From assembly GCF_003112555.1 (NCBI RefSeq), contig NZ_BEWB01000002.1, positions 992,001 through 1,056,000 on the forward strand: a DNA stretch of 64,000 bases, written 5' to 3'. This document shows, piece by piece, positions 17,006-25,188 of the stretch (position 1 is its first letter; every line of letters begins with the position of its first letter). The notes beneath the pieces are model-generated. The model saw only the letters and a program-made list of their open reading frames with translations. It did no database searches and had not been told where the DNA came from. Position numbers and translations under genes: made by a program. This stretch comes from Streptomyces coelicoflavus (lineage in GTDB: Bacteria > Actinomycetota > Actinomycetes > Streptomycetales > Streptomycetaceae).

Positions 17006-18178
17006 ATGCGCACCCTCCTGATCACAGGTCCCGGCGGCACCGGCCGTACCACCGTCGCCGCCGCCACCGCGCTCACCGCCGCCCGCGAGGGCACCCGCAC
17101 CCTCCTCCTCGGCACCGACCGCGACGACACCCTCGGCGCCGCACTCGGCGTACCCACCGGCCCCGAGCCGACCCCCGTCGCACCCGGCCTCACCGCCTGG
17201 CGCCCCGACACCGCCCAGGGCTTCCGGGACGCGCTCGCCGCCCTCCAGGACCGCGCCGCCTCCGCCCTCGACCTCCTCGGCGCCTCCCGCCTCGACCCCG
17301 ACGAGCTGACCCCGCTCCCCGGCGCCGACGACCTCGCCCTGCTGCGCGCCCTGCGCGAGGCCGCCCTCGCCGAGGCGCACGACCTCCTCGTCGTCGACCT
17401 CCCGCCCGCGCCGCGCGCCCTCGCCCTGCTCGCCGCGCCCGAGGAACTGCGCCGCGGCCTGCGCCGCCTGCTCCCGCCCGAGCGGCAGGCCGCCCGCGCC
17501 CTGCGCCCGGTCCTCGGCCGGCTCGCGGGCGTCCCCATGCCCGCCGAGGCGCTGTACGAGGCGACCGCCCGCTGGGACCTGGAACTCGCCGCCGCGGAGG
17601 CCGTCCTGGCCGACCGGAACACCACCGTACGGCTGGTCGCCGAACCCGGACCGGCCGGCGCGGACGCCGTCCGGGCCACCGCCCTCGGCCTCGCCCTGCG
17701 CGGCCTGCGCACCGACCTGCTGGTCGCCAACCGCGTCCTGCCCGAGGACGTCCCGGCGGACAGCTGGCTCGGCGGCCCCCTCGCCCAGCAGCGCAAGACG
17801 CTGGAGGAGTGGCGGGGCACGTACGACGTCCGTGCCGTCGCCCACCTCGGCCGGGACCCGCGCGGCACGGACGACCTCGCCGCCCTCGACGTGCCGGGCG
17901 TCAACGCGGCCGCCTCCCCGGTCGAGTGGCCCGTCACCGACCGGACGGCCGAGGACGGCGTCCTGGTCTGGCACATCCCGCTGCCCGGCGCCGTACGGGA
18001 GGAACTCGACCTGGTCCGCCGCGGGGACGAACTGGTCGTCGCGGTGGGCCCGTTCCGCCGCACCGTCCCACTGCCGTCCGCGCTGCGCCGCTGCACCGTC
18101 GACGGGGCCGCGCTGCGGGAGGGCACCCTCGCGGTGCGGTTCGCGCCGGACCCGGGGCTGTGGCCGCGGGGGCGATGA
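17006..18178 (+). CDS. ArsA-like (anion-transporting) ATPase with an altered P-loop
   Basis: 390 aa. N-terminal 'LLITGPGGTGRTTVAAATAL' corresponds to the deviant Walker A of ArsA/MinD ATPases (normally GKGGVGKTT), but both lysines are replaced (Pro and Arg). 'HDLLVVDLPPAP' corresponds to the switch II/Walker B region. The C-terminus has the small beta domain ('WHIPLPGAVREELDLVRRGDELVVAVG') seen in actinobacterial members. In mycobacteria Rv2184c holds this place (from memory). Catalytic competence is doubtful. The upstream in-frame ATG at 16898 falls in repeat DNA and was rejected. Confidence 0.8.
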   Translation: MRTLLITGPGGTGRTTVAAATALTAAREGTRTLLLGTDRDDTLGAALGVPTGPEPTPVAPGLTAWRPDTAQGFRDALAALQDRAASALDLLGASRLDPDELTPLPGADDLALLRALREAALAEAHDLLVVDLPPAPRALALLAAPEELRRGLRRLLPPERQAARALRPVLGRLAGVPMPAEALYEATARWDLELAAAEAVLADRNTTVRLVAEPGPAGADAVRATALGLALRGLRTDLLVANRVLPEDVPADSWLGGPLAQQRKTLEEWRGTYDVRAVAHLGRDPRGTDDLAALDVPGVNAAASPVEWPVTDRTAEDGVLVWHIPLPGAVREELDLVRRGDELVVAVGPFRRTVPLPSALRRCTVDGAALREGTLAVRFAPDPGLWPRGR

Positions 18179-18241
18179 CCCGACGGGGGCCGCGCCCGTT
18201 CGGGTAACGTCGTAAGGACGAACCGTAGTCAGGAGTCCGTC

Positions 18242-18850
18242 ATGAGCGAAGAGCTCCCCCCGTCCGAGGCACCCCGCCCCGACGAGGCCGACTCGGTCGA
18301 CGAGGCACGGGCGACCGGTGGGACGCGTGCGACCGGTGGGACGCGTGCGGCCGACGAGACACGTGCGGCCGACGAGACGCGTGCGACCGACGACGACGCC
18401 TGGGCGACGGCGTGCGCCGAGGACCTGGAGGCGGAGAAGGCCCGCCGCCGGGCCGAGTACGGACCGCCGCCCGGCTCCGCCGCCGAGGAGCTGCGCCGCC
18501 TCGTCGACACCGTCGCCGACAAGCTGTCCGGCCTCCAGTCCCCGCTGCTCGGCCAGGTCGCCGGACCCGCCGCCCAGCAGGTCGTACGGCAGGTCGTCCA
18601 GCAGGCGAAGGCCGCCGTCGAACCGGTCATCGAGCGCAACCCGGACCTGTTCGACCACCTCGCCGCCGCCGGCGGCGAACTCCTCGCCGCGTACCGCTCC
18701 GCCGTCCAGGACCAGGAACGCCGCTGGACCACCGGCGACACCGCGTCCAAGGACCCGCGCGATCCCCGTGACCTGGACGAACGCGATGCCGACGGCCGTG
18801 ACGAGGACGACGGGGGCACCGGCCCGGGACAGCGCATCGACCTGGACTGA
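18242..18850 (+). CDS. DUF5304-family protein with an N-terminal tandem repeat
   Basis: 202 aa, function unknown. Residues 1-55 are acidic, disordered and include a six-residue repeat (ATGGTR/AADETR). Residues about 60-155 form an amphipathic helical core ('AAEELRRLVDTVADKLSGL', 'VVRQVVQQAKAAVEPVIERNPDLFDHLAAAG') that marks the family. The C-terminus is Asp/Arg-rich. The ATG has a weak upstream AGGAG. The gene lies between the ArsA-like ATPase and glkA and may be co-transcribed with the ATPase. Confidence 0.75.
   Translation: MSEELPPSEAPRPDEADSVDEARATGGTRATGGTRAADETRAADETRATDDDAWATACAEDLEAEKARRRAEYGPPPGSAAEELRRLVDTVADKLSGLQSPLLGQVAGPAAQQVVRQVVQQAKAAVEPVIERNPDLFDHLAAAGGELLAAYRSAVQDQERRWTTGDTASKDPRDPRDLDERDADGRDEDDGGTGPGQRIDLD
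18311..18391 (+). repeat. 18-bp in-frame tandem repeat
   Basis: Four full 18-bp units starting at 18311, 18329, 18347 and 18365, plus a half unit. Two are identical (first and second) and the third and fourth differ by one base. They encode hexapeptides ATGGTR and AADETR. Whole-unit changes keep the frame. Confidence 0.85.
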
Positions 18851-18904
18851 GCCCTGCCTCGGGTACGGTTGCCCTTAGCGGGGCTCGACCGAACTGAGGG
18901 ATTC

Positions 18905-19858
18905 ATGGGACTCACCATCGGCGTCGACATCGGCGGCACGAAGATCGCGGCCGGCGTGGTCGACGAGGAAGGCAACATCCTCTCGACCCACAAGGTGCCG
19001 ACCCCCACCACACCCGAGGCCATCGTGGACGCCATCGCCTCCGCGGTGGAGGGCGCGCGCGTGGGGCACGAGATCGTCGGGGTCGGTATCGGTGCCGCCG
19101 GATACGTCAACCGCCAGCGCTCCACGGTCTACTTCGCGCCCAACATCGACTGGCGCCAGGAGCCGCTCAAGGAGAAGGTCGAGGCCCGCGTCGGCCTCCC
19201 GGTCGTCGTGGAGAACGACGCCAACGCCGCGGCCTGGGGCGAGTACAAGTTCGGCGGCGGCAAGGGTCACCGCAACGTCATCTGCATCACCCTCGGCACC
19301 GGCCTCGGCGGCGGCATCATCATCGGCAACAAGCTGCGCCGCGGTCACTTCGGCGTGGCCGCCGAGTTCGGCCACATCCGCATGGTGCCCGACGGCCTGC
19401 TGTGCGGCTGCGGTTCGCAGGGCTGCTGGGAGCAGTACGCGTCGGGCCGGGCGCTGGTGCGGTACGCCAAGCAGCGCGCCAACGCCACCCCCGAGCGCGC
19501 CGAGGTGCTGCTCGCGCTGGGCGACGGGACCCCCGACGGCATCGAGGGCAAGCACATCTCGGTCGCCGCCCGCCAGGGCTGCCCGGTCGCCGTCGACTCC
19601 TACCGGGAACTGGCCCGCTGGGCCGGCGCCGGCCTCGCCGACCTGGCCTCGCTCTTCGACCCGTCCGCCTTCATCGTCGGCGGCGGACTCTCGGACGAGG
19701 GCGACCTGGTCCTCGACCCGATCCGCAAGTCGTACAAGCGCTGGCTGGTAGGCGGCAACTGGCGTCCGGTCGCCGACGTGATCGCCGCCCGGCTCGGCAA
19801 CAAGGCCGGCCTGGTCGGAGCGGCCGACCTGGCCCGGGAGCCCGACCCGATCATGTGA
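18905..19858 (+). CDS. glkA: glucokinase, ROK family
   Basis: 317 aa. ATP phosphate loop 'GVDIGGTKIAAG' at 6-17, sugar-binding 'VENDANAAAWGE' at about 104-115, 'ITLGTGLGGGI', and the ROK zinc motif 'CGCGSQGCWE' at about 166-175. It phosphorylates glucose with ATP and in S. coelicolor is also needed for carbon catabolite repression (established). The sequence and length agree with my memory of S. coelicolor GlkA. The ATG follows GAGGGA by about five bases. Confidence 0.96.
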   Translation: MGLTIGVDIGGTKIAAGVVDEEGNILSTHKVPTPTTPEAIVDAIASAVEGARVGHEIVGVGIGAAGYVNRQRSTVYFAPNIDWRQEPLKEKVEARVGLPVVVENDANAAAWGEYKFGGGKGHRNVICITLGTGLGGGIIIGNKLRRGHFGVAAEFGHIRMVPDGLLCGCGSQGCWEQYASGRALVRYAKQRANATPERAEVLLALGDGTPDGIEGKHISVAARQGCPVAVDSYRELARWAGAGLADLASLFDPSAFIVGGGLSDEGDLVLDPIRKSYKRWLVGGNWRPVADVIAARLGNKAGLVGAADLAREPDPIM

Positions 19859-19894
19859 CGGTCACTTTTCAGAGCGACGGCAACCGTCCCCACC

Positions 19895-19970
19895 AAGGGG
19901 CGCGGGGCGGAGTCCATTCGGGGCTCCGCCCCGCGGGCGCGACAAGCCACGTACCACCGGCAGTCGCCCA
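19895..19970 (+). repeat. intergenic repeat family A, copy 3, with an 11-bp hairpin
   Basis: Begins AAGGGGCGCGGGGCGG and ends GCGCGACAAGCCACG. Inside is a perfect stem, GCGGGGCGGAG with CTCCGCCCCGC (19902-19912, 19924-19934). It starts 36 bases after the glkA stop codon, so it is a probable terminator. Confidence 0.6.
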
Positions 19971-19998
19971 CGAACCCCGCGCCCCGACCCGGTGGGCG

Positions 19999-20004
19999 TA
20001 CATT
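19999..20004 (+). promoter_or_regulatory. -10 hexamer of the EEP-family gene, leaderless arrangement
   Basis: TACATT, seven bases, ATG. No -35 match is evident. Confidence 0.35.
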
Positions 20005-20011
20005 GATCAAC

Positions 20012-20764
20012 ATGGAGCAGCTCCCCAACTCCCGCACCGAACCCGACGGTTCCGCGGTCATCCGCGTCCTGAGCTACAACATCCGCTCGCTGCGCGACGA
20101 CACCGACGCCCTCGCCCGCGTCATCAAGGGCTGCGCGCCCGACCTGGTCCTCCTCCAGGAGGCCCCCCGCTTCTTCCGCTGGCGCAAGAAGATCACCCGG
20201 CTCGCCGCGGCGTCCGACCTGGTCCTCCTCTCCGGTGGCGGCACCGCCGCCGGCCCCGCCCTGCTCTGCTCCCTGCGGGCCACCGTGGAGCGCACCGAGG
20301 ACGTGCTGCTCCCGCTCACCCCGGGCCAGCACCGCCGGGGCATCGCCACCGCCGTGGTCCGGATCGGCGGCGCCCGGATCGGCGTACTCAGCACCCACCT
20401 GTCGCTGCGGCCGGACGAGCGCCACGCGCAGGCCGGCCTGCTCCTCGACCACGTAGCAGCGCTGGGCGTGCCGCACGCCGTCGCGGGCGGCGACCTGAAC
20501 GAGCGCCCCGGCGGCCGCACCTTCCGGCGGCTCGGCGACGGGCTGCGCGACTGCTGGACCGCCGCGCCCCGGGGCGGCGAGTACACCTTCCCCGCGACCG
20601 CCCCGGACCGCCGTATCGACGCGGTCTTCGTCACCGAGGGCATCGAGGTGCTGGGCTGCGGGGTGCCGTCGGGACTGGCCGGGGTGGCCGAGGACGACCT
20701 GAGGGCGGCCACGGACCACCTCCCGGTCCTGACCGCCCTCCGCGTACCCGCGACCCCCGCCTGA
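20012..20764 (+). CDS. endonuclease/exonuclease/phosphatase-family hydrolase
   Basis: 250 aa single EEP domain: 'VLSYNIRSLRDD', metal ligand Glu in 'LLQEAP', 'IGVLSTHLSLRPDE', 'AGGDLNERPGG', 'RRIDAVFVT' and 'TDHLPVL' supply the Asp/His catalytic set. It could act on nucleic acids, sphingomyelin-like lipids or inositol phosphates. There is no signal peptide, so it is cytoplasmic. ATG is favoured over TTG nine bases upstream because it lies seven bases after TACATT. It converges with the membrane-protein gene downstream. Confidence 0.85.
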   Translation: MEQLPNSRTEPDGSAVIRVLSYNIRSLRDDTDALARVIKGCAPDLVLLQEAPRFFRWRKKITRLAAASDLVLLSGGGTAAGPALLCSLRATVERTEDVLLPLTPGQHRRGIATAVVRIGGARIGVLSTHLSLRPDERHAQAGLLLDHVAALGVPHAVAGGDLNERPGGRTFRRLGDGLRDCWTAAPRGGEYTFPATAPDRRIDAVFVTEGIEVLGCGVPSGLAGVAEDDLRAATDHLPVLTALRVPATPA

Positions 20765-20778
20765 CCCGAGCCGGCCGG

Positions 20779-21396
20779 CTACACCACCGCGCCGCGCCCC
20801 GGATCGTCGTCGTCCTCGTCGCCCGTCCGCATCCGCACGACCAGGGTGGCGAAGCCGCCGAGGAAGCCGCCGATGCTCAGCGTCGTCAGCCACCAGGTCA
20901 TGTCCCAGCCGAGCATCACCGCCAGCAGGAGCAGCACCGGTCCGCCGAGCACGCCCAGCCAGGCGAACTTCGACGTGGGGTCGGCGTCGGGCAGCGGCGG
21001 CGGCTCGGGCGGCACGAAGTGGCCCTCGTCGTCCCCGTCGAAGTCGTCGTCGGACGGCTCGGCGGGCGTGTGGTCGCGGGGTCCCACGCCGGGCGCGAAC
21101 GCCACGGAGCTGCCCAGCGGCCGGTCCGAGGCGGGCCGGTCCGCCTCGGGCTTCCGGTCGTTCACCTCGGGCTCGAGCAGGGCCAGGTCCTCGACCGACT
21201 TGAACGGCTTGGCGCCCGGCGGGTCCGGGGGCTCCTCCCCGTACCCGGCGACGATCGCGTCCCAGGCGGCGTCCTCGTCGAAGGGCGTGCCCTGCGCCTC
21301 GGGCCCGCCGTCCGCCGCGCGCTCCCGTCCCTCGCGGTGCTCCCGCTCCAGGTCCCGCTCCTCGCGGTCCTCACGGTCGGAGTCGTGCTCAGCCAC
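20779..21396 (-). CDS. acidic protein with two C-terminal membrane helices
   Basis: 205 aa, no family name recalled. Residues 1-140 are highly charged and probably disordered apart from 'FDEDAAWDAIVAGYGEEPPD' and 'AKPFKSVEDLALLEP', which look like short conserved motifs. Two membrane helices follow at about 148-195 ('FAWLGVLGGPVLLLLAVML' and 'WWLTTLSIGGFLGGFATLVV'), and the tail is acidic. GTG start overlaps the end of the esterase gene by eight bases, so it is translated from the same mRNA. Function unknown. Confidence 0.75.
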   Translation of the reverse strand: MAEHDSDREDREERDLEREHREGRERAADGGPEAQGTPFDEDAAWDAIVAGYGEEPPDPPGAKPFKSVEDLALLEPEVNDRKPEADRPASDRPLGSSVAFAPGVGPRDHTPAEPSDDDFDGDDEGHFVPPEPPPLPDADPTSKFAWLGVLGGPVLLLLAVMLGWDMTWWLTTLSIGGFLGGFATLVVRMRTGDEDDDDPGRGAVV

Positions 21397-22192
21397 CTGC
21401 GGCCGTCCCTTCCTTGCCGAGACCGGGCTCCGGTTCCCCGACGGAACCGGGCGCGAGCCGGCCGATGAACGCGACGCTCTCCGCGAAGATCCGGTCCGCA
21501 TCGTGGTCCAACGTCGCCACGTGGTAGCTCTGTTCCAGCAGGATCTCCGTCACGTCCGTCGACGACACCCGGCCCAGGATTCGCGCCGAGTCGGCCGGCG
21601 GCACCACATGGTCCTGCGGGCTGCGCAGCAACAGCAGCGGCTGGGTCATCTGCGGCAGGTCGCCGTCGGTCAGACGGAAGAAGGTGCGCAGCGAGTGCGC
21701 CGAGTGCAGCGGCACCCGGTCGTAGCCCAGCTCCCGGCCGAGCGGCTTGGCGATGTCGCTGGCGATGCCCTTCGTGGCGGGCACCAGGTGGCGCAGGACC
21801 GGCAGCGCGTGCTGGGCGACGCCGTGCATCCGGTTCGCCGGGTTCACCACGACGACGCCCTGCACCGCGTCCCCGTGCTTGGCGGCCAGCCGCAGCGCCA
21901 GCGCGCCGCCCATGGACAGGCCGGCCACGAAGACCCGCCCGCAGCGCTCGCGCAGGGCGCGCAGCTCGCGGTCCACCTCCGCATACCAGTCCTGCCAGCC
22001 CGTGACCTGCATGTCCTGCCAGCGCGTGCCGTGCCCGGGCAGCAGCGGCAGCGCCACGCTCAGGCCACGCGCGGCCAGGTACTCGGCCCAGGGGCGCAGC
22101 GACTGCGGGGAACCGGTGAAACCGTGACAGAGGAGGACGCCGGCCTCCCCGCCCTCGTGGCGGAACGGCTCGGCTCCGGGCAGGACCGGCAC
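21389..22192 (-). CDS. alpha/beta-hydrolase, carboxylesterase/monoacylglycerol lipase type
   Basis: 267 aa. Oxyanion 'LLCHGFTGSPQSLRPWA', nucleophile elbow 'FVAGLSMGGALAL', acid 'LLRSPQDHVVPP' and His in 'SYHVATLDHDAD', in the spacing of the Est30 and monoacylglycerol lipase group. It hydrolyses short or medium acyl esters in the cytoplasm. The GTG start is placed by AGGAG eight bases upstream. It is divergent from plsC and heads the two-gene unit with the acidic membrane protein, so a lipid-related job is plausible. Confidence 0.9.
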   Translation of the reverse strand: MPVLPGAEPFRHEGGEAGVLLCHGFTGSPQSLRPWAEYLAARGLSVALPLLPGHGTRWQDMQVTGWQDWYAEVDRELRALRERCGRVFVAGLSMGGALALRLAAKHGDAVQGVVVVNPANRMHGVAQHALPVLRHLVPATKGIASDIAKPLGRELGYDRVPLHSAHSLRTFFRLTDGDLPQMTQPLLLLRSPQDHVVPPADSARILGRVSSTDVTEILLEQSYHVATLDHDADRIFAESVAFIGRLAPGSVGEPEPGLGKEGTAAGG

Positions 22193-22329
22193 GTCTCGGT
22201 CTCCTGTCGTCAGGGGGGACTCGCGGGTCTTTCACCGTACGCGACCGGACTGACACCGACCAGGGCCGTCGGGGCCATTGACGGTCTCCCGGGTTAAGGT
22301 CTGAGCCACAGATACCAGGAGGCACTCGG

Positions 22330-23076
22330 TTGTTGTACGGCACGATGAAGGTCACCATCGGAGGGTCGCTGAAGCTCGCCTTCCGGCCCTGGGTGGAGGG
22401 TCTGGAGTACATCCCGGCCGACGGCCCCGCCATTCTGGCGAGCAACCACCTGTCGTTCTCCGACTCGTTCTTCCTGCCCGCCGTCCTCGACCGCAAGGTG
22501 ACCTTCATCGCCAAGGCCGAGTACTTCAACACCCCCGGGGTCAAGGGCAGGCTGACCGCCGCGTTCTTCAAGGGCGTGGGCCAGCTCCCGGTGGACCGTT
22601 CCGGCGCGCGCGGCGCGGGGGAGGCTGCCATCAAGAGCGGCATAGAGGTCCTGGAGCGCGGCGAGCTGTTCGGCATCTACCCCGAGGGCACCCGCTCCCC
22701 GGACGGCCGCCTCTATCGCGGCAAACCGGGCGGACTCGCGCGCGTGGCCCTCGCCACCGGCGCACCCGTCGTCCCGGTCGCCATGATCGACACCGAGAAG
22801 ATCCAGCCGCCCGGTCAGGTGATGCCGAAGCTGATGCGCCCCGGCATCCGGATCGGGAAGCCGCTGGACTTCACCCGCTACCAGGGCATGGAGCACGACC
22901 GCTTCGTGCTCCGCGCGGTGACCGACGAGGTCATGTACGAGATCATGAAGCTCTCCGGCCAGGAGTACGTCGACATGTACGCGACCGCCATGAAGCGGCA
23001 GCTCGCGGAGGCGGCGAAGGCCGAGAAGGAAGCGGGCAAGGCCGCGAAGGCCGAGAAGGACCGGACCGGGTCGTAG
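22330..23076 (+). CDS. plsC: 1-acyl-sn-glycerol-3-phosphate acyltransferase
   Basis: 248 aa PlsC-fold acyltransferase. Block I 'SNHLSFSD' (HX4D) at about 36-43, block III 'FGIYPEGTRSPDGR', and 'APVVPVAMIDT'. It makes phosphatidic acid at the membrane. Start is TTG (second TTG or ATG22345 possible), chosen because AGGAGG lies seven bases upstream. The C-terminus is a Lys/Ala/Glu-rich helix. The mycobacterial equivalent in this neighbourhood is Rv2182c (from memory). It is followed after 26 bases by macS and may be in one transcript. Confidence 0.92.
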   Translation: MLYGTMKVTIGGSLKLAFRPWVEGLEYIPADGPAILASNHLSFSDSFFLPAVLDRKVTFIAKAEYFNTPGVKGRLTAAFFKGVGQLPVDRSGARGAGEAAIKSGIEVLERGELFGIYPEGTRSPDGRLYRGKPGGLARVALATGAPVVPVAMIDTEKIQPPGQVMPKLMRPGIRIGKPLDFTRYQGMEHDRFVLRAVTDEVMYEIMKLSGQEYVDMYATAMKRQLAEAAKAEKEAGKAAKAEKDRTGS

Positions 23077-23102
23077 CCCGGCAGGGCCCGGGGAGGGGGG
23101 AC

Positions 23103-24362
23103 ATGGCCAGGCGCGAGAGAGTCATGAGGATGTCGGTCGAGCTGCCGCTGTGGCGCGCGCTCGCCGGCTACCGCGTGCTCACCATGCTGTACGCGATCGG
23201 CTTCTTCGCCACCGCCTACTCCGGCTTCGCCCGCCCCTGGCTCGCCGTCGCCTACTACGCCGTCCTCTTCGTCTGGACCCTGGCCACCCTCCCCAGGGTC
23301 ACCAACGCCGCGCACTGCACCAAGCGGTTCCTCGCCGCCGACCTCACCGTCGCGCTGACCGGCATCCTGCTCACGCCGTTCGCCGACGCCCACGAGCGCG
23401 TCATGGACGGCGGCCCGACCCTGCCGTCGATATGGACCGCCGGTTCCGTGCTGGCCTTCGCCATCAAGGGCGGCTGGCGCTGGGCCGCCGTCGCCTCCAC
23501 CCTGGTCGCCGTCGCCAACCTGGTCGAACGCGGCACCCCGGCCCGCGACACCGTCCACAACGTCATCCTCGTCTGGGTCGCCTCCATCGCCATCGGCTAC
23601 GTCGTCGAGGTCGCCCGCGCCTCCGAGCGCACCCTCGCGCGCGCCCTGGAGATCGAGGCGGCGACCCGGGAACGCGAGCGGCTCGCCCGGGACATCCACG
23701 ACAGCGTCCTCCAGGTGCTGGCGATGGTGCAGCGCCGGGGCGCCGTCATCGGCGGCGAGGCGGCCGAGCTGGGCCGGCTCGCCGGTGAGCAGGAGGTGGC
23801 CCTGCGCACCCTGGTTTCCCGAGGCCTGGTGCCCGTCTCCCGCGTGTCGGAGGACGCCGCCGAGGGCGCGGTCGTACGGGTGGTCGAGGAACCGGAGGGG
23901 GACGGGACGGACCCGGACGGCCCCGTCGACCTGCGCGACCTGCTCGCCCCGTACGCCGGCTCGCTGGTGAACCTCGCCGAGCCGGGCGCCCCGGTCCGCC
24001 TCGCCCCGGATGCCGCACGGGAGCTGGCGGCCGCGGTGGGCGCCGCCCTGGACAACGTCCGCGAGCACGTGGGCGAGCGGGCCCGCGCCTGGATCCTGGT
24101 CGAGGACGAACCGGACGAGGTGATCGTCACCGTCCGCGACGAGGGGCCCGGCATCCCGGAGGGGCGGCTTACCGAGGCCGAGGGCGAGGGGCGGCTCGGC
24201 GTGGCCCAGTCGATCCGCGGGCGACTGCGCGACCTCGGCGGCACGGCCGAGCTGATCTCGGTGCCCGGACAGGGCACCGAGGTCGAAATGAAGGCACCGA
24301 AGAAGACCGCCGGCACCGGCAGCAGTGGCACGGCACGGGGGAAGGCAGCGCACCATGAGTGA
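23103..24362 (+). CDS. macS: two-component sensor histidine kinase MacS
   Basis: 419 aa NarX/DesK-class kinase. The N-terminal half has four to five membrane helices (about 18-160). The dimerisation domain carries 'RLARDIHDSVLQVLAMVQRR' (HisKA_3), and the HATPase has Asn in 'ALDNVREH' and 'VRDEGPGIPEG'. Position directly before this NarL-type regulator and pfkA matches S. coelicolor MacRS, reported to control sporulation-related membrane proteins and actinorhodin (established, recalled). The last eight bases overlap macR, so the pair is coupled. Confidence 0.85.
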   Translation: MARRERVMRMSVELPLWRALAGYRVLTMLYAIGFFATAYSGFARPWLAVAYYAVLFVWTLATLPRVTNAAHCTKRFLAADLTVALTGILLTPFADAHERVMDGGPTLPSIWTAGSVLAFAIKGGWRWAAVASTLVAVANLVERGTPARDTVHNVILVWVASIAIGYVVEVARASERTLARALEIEAATRERERLARDIHDSVLQVLAMVQRRGAVIGGEAAELGRLAGEQEVALRTLVSRGLVPVSRVSEDAAEGAVVRVVEEPEGDGTDPDGPVDLRDLLAPYAGSLVNLAEPGAPVRLAPDAARELAAAVGAALDNVREHVGERARAWILVEDEPDEVIVTVRDEGPGIPEGRLTEAEGEGRLGVAQSIRGRLRDLGGTAELISVPGQGTEVEMKAPKKTAGTGSSGTARGKAAHHE

Positions 24363-25137
24363 ACGACAGGACACCGAACGACAGGACGCCGGACGGCAGG
24401 ACGCCGGACGGCAGGATGCCCAACGGCAGGATGCCCAACGGCAGGATGCCCAACGGCAGGACGGCGAACGACCGGAACCGATCAGGGTCATGGTGGTCGA
24501 CGACCACCCGATGTGGCGCGACGCCGTCGCCCGGGACCTGGCCGAGTCCGGCTTCGACGTGGTCGCCACGGCCGGCGACGGCGACCAGGCGGTGCGTCGG
24601 GCCGCGGCCGCCGCGCCCGACGTCCTCGTGCTCGACCTCAACCTGCCCGGCAAGCCCGGCGTCCAGGTCTGCAAGGAGGTCGTCGGCGCCGACCCGAGGC
24701 TGCGCGTCCTGGTCCTCTCGGCGAGCGGGGAGCACGCCGACGTCCTGGAGGCGGTCAAGTCCGGCGCGACCGGATACCTGCTCAAGTCGGCCTCCACCGA
24801 GGAACTGCGGGACGCGGTGCGCCGTACCGCCGCCGGCGACCCGGTCTTCACCCCGGGCCTCGCCGGACTCGTCCTCGGCGAGTACCGCCGCCTGGCCTCC
24901 GAACCGGCGCCCGCCGCGGGCACCGACGACCCCGGCGCGCCCCGGCTCACCGACCGGGAGACCGAGGTGCTGCGTCTGGTCGCCAAGGGTCTGAGCTACA
25001 AGCAGATCGCCGAACGCCTCGTCATCTCCCACCGCACCGTCCAGAACCACGTCCAGAACACCCTCGGCAAGCTCCAGCTGCACAACCGGGTGGAGCTGGT
25101 GCGGTACGCGATCGAACGGGGTCTGGACGACGCCTGA
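24355..25137 (+). CDS. macR: NarL/LuxR-type response regulator MacR with an extended N-terminus
   Basis: 260 aa. Residues 1-40 are not part of a normal regulator: they are seven consecutive RQD-type pentapeptides. The receiver starts at about 44 ('IRVMVVDDHPMWRDAV'), phosphoacceptor Asp is in 'VLVLDLNLPGKPG', and the LuxR helix-turn-helix is at about 200-260 ('LTDRETEVLRLVAKGLSYKQ'). The ATG overlaps macS (ATGAGTGA). The downstream in-frame ATG at 24490 lies inside the receiver, so the repeat must be translated unless a GTG inside it is used; none is present. Confidence 0.85.
   Translation: MSERQDTERQDAGRQDAGRQDAQRQDAQRQDAQRQDGERPEPIRVMVVDDHPMWRDAVARDLAESGFDVVATAGDGDQAVRRAAAAAPDVLVLDLNLPGKPGVQVCKEVVGADPRLRVLVLSASGEHADVLEAVKSGATGYLLKSASTEELRDAVRRTAAGDPVFTPGLAGLVLGEYRRLASEPAPAAGTDDPGAPRLTDRETEVLRLVAKGLSYKQIAERLVISHRTVQNHVQNTLGKLQLHNRVELVRYAIERGLDDA
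24361..24465 (+). repeat. 15-bp in-frame tandem repeat at the 5' end of macR
   Basis: Seven units of 15 bases encoding ERQDT, ERQDA, GRQDA twice, QRQDA twice and QRQDG. Units five and six are identical at the DNA level. Such an array can change length by slippage without breaking the frame. Confidence 0.9.
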
Positions 25138-25188
25138 CCCACGCGGGACAGTGGCCTCAACCACCCACCCTGGCAAAGGGGTTGTGCG

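Noticed and set aside
16745..18658. A 637-codon minus-strand frame over the ArsA-like gene
   Set aside because: Low-complexity Gly/Ala/Arg protein beginning in repeat DNA; the plus strand carries the real motifs.
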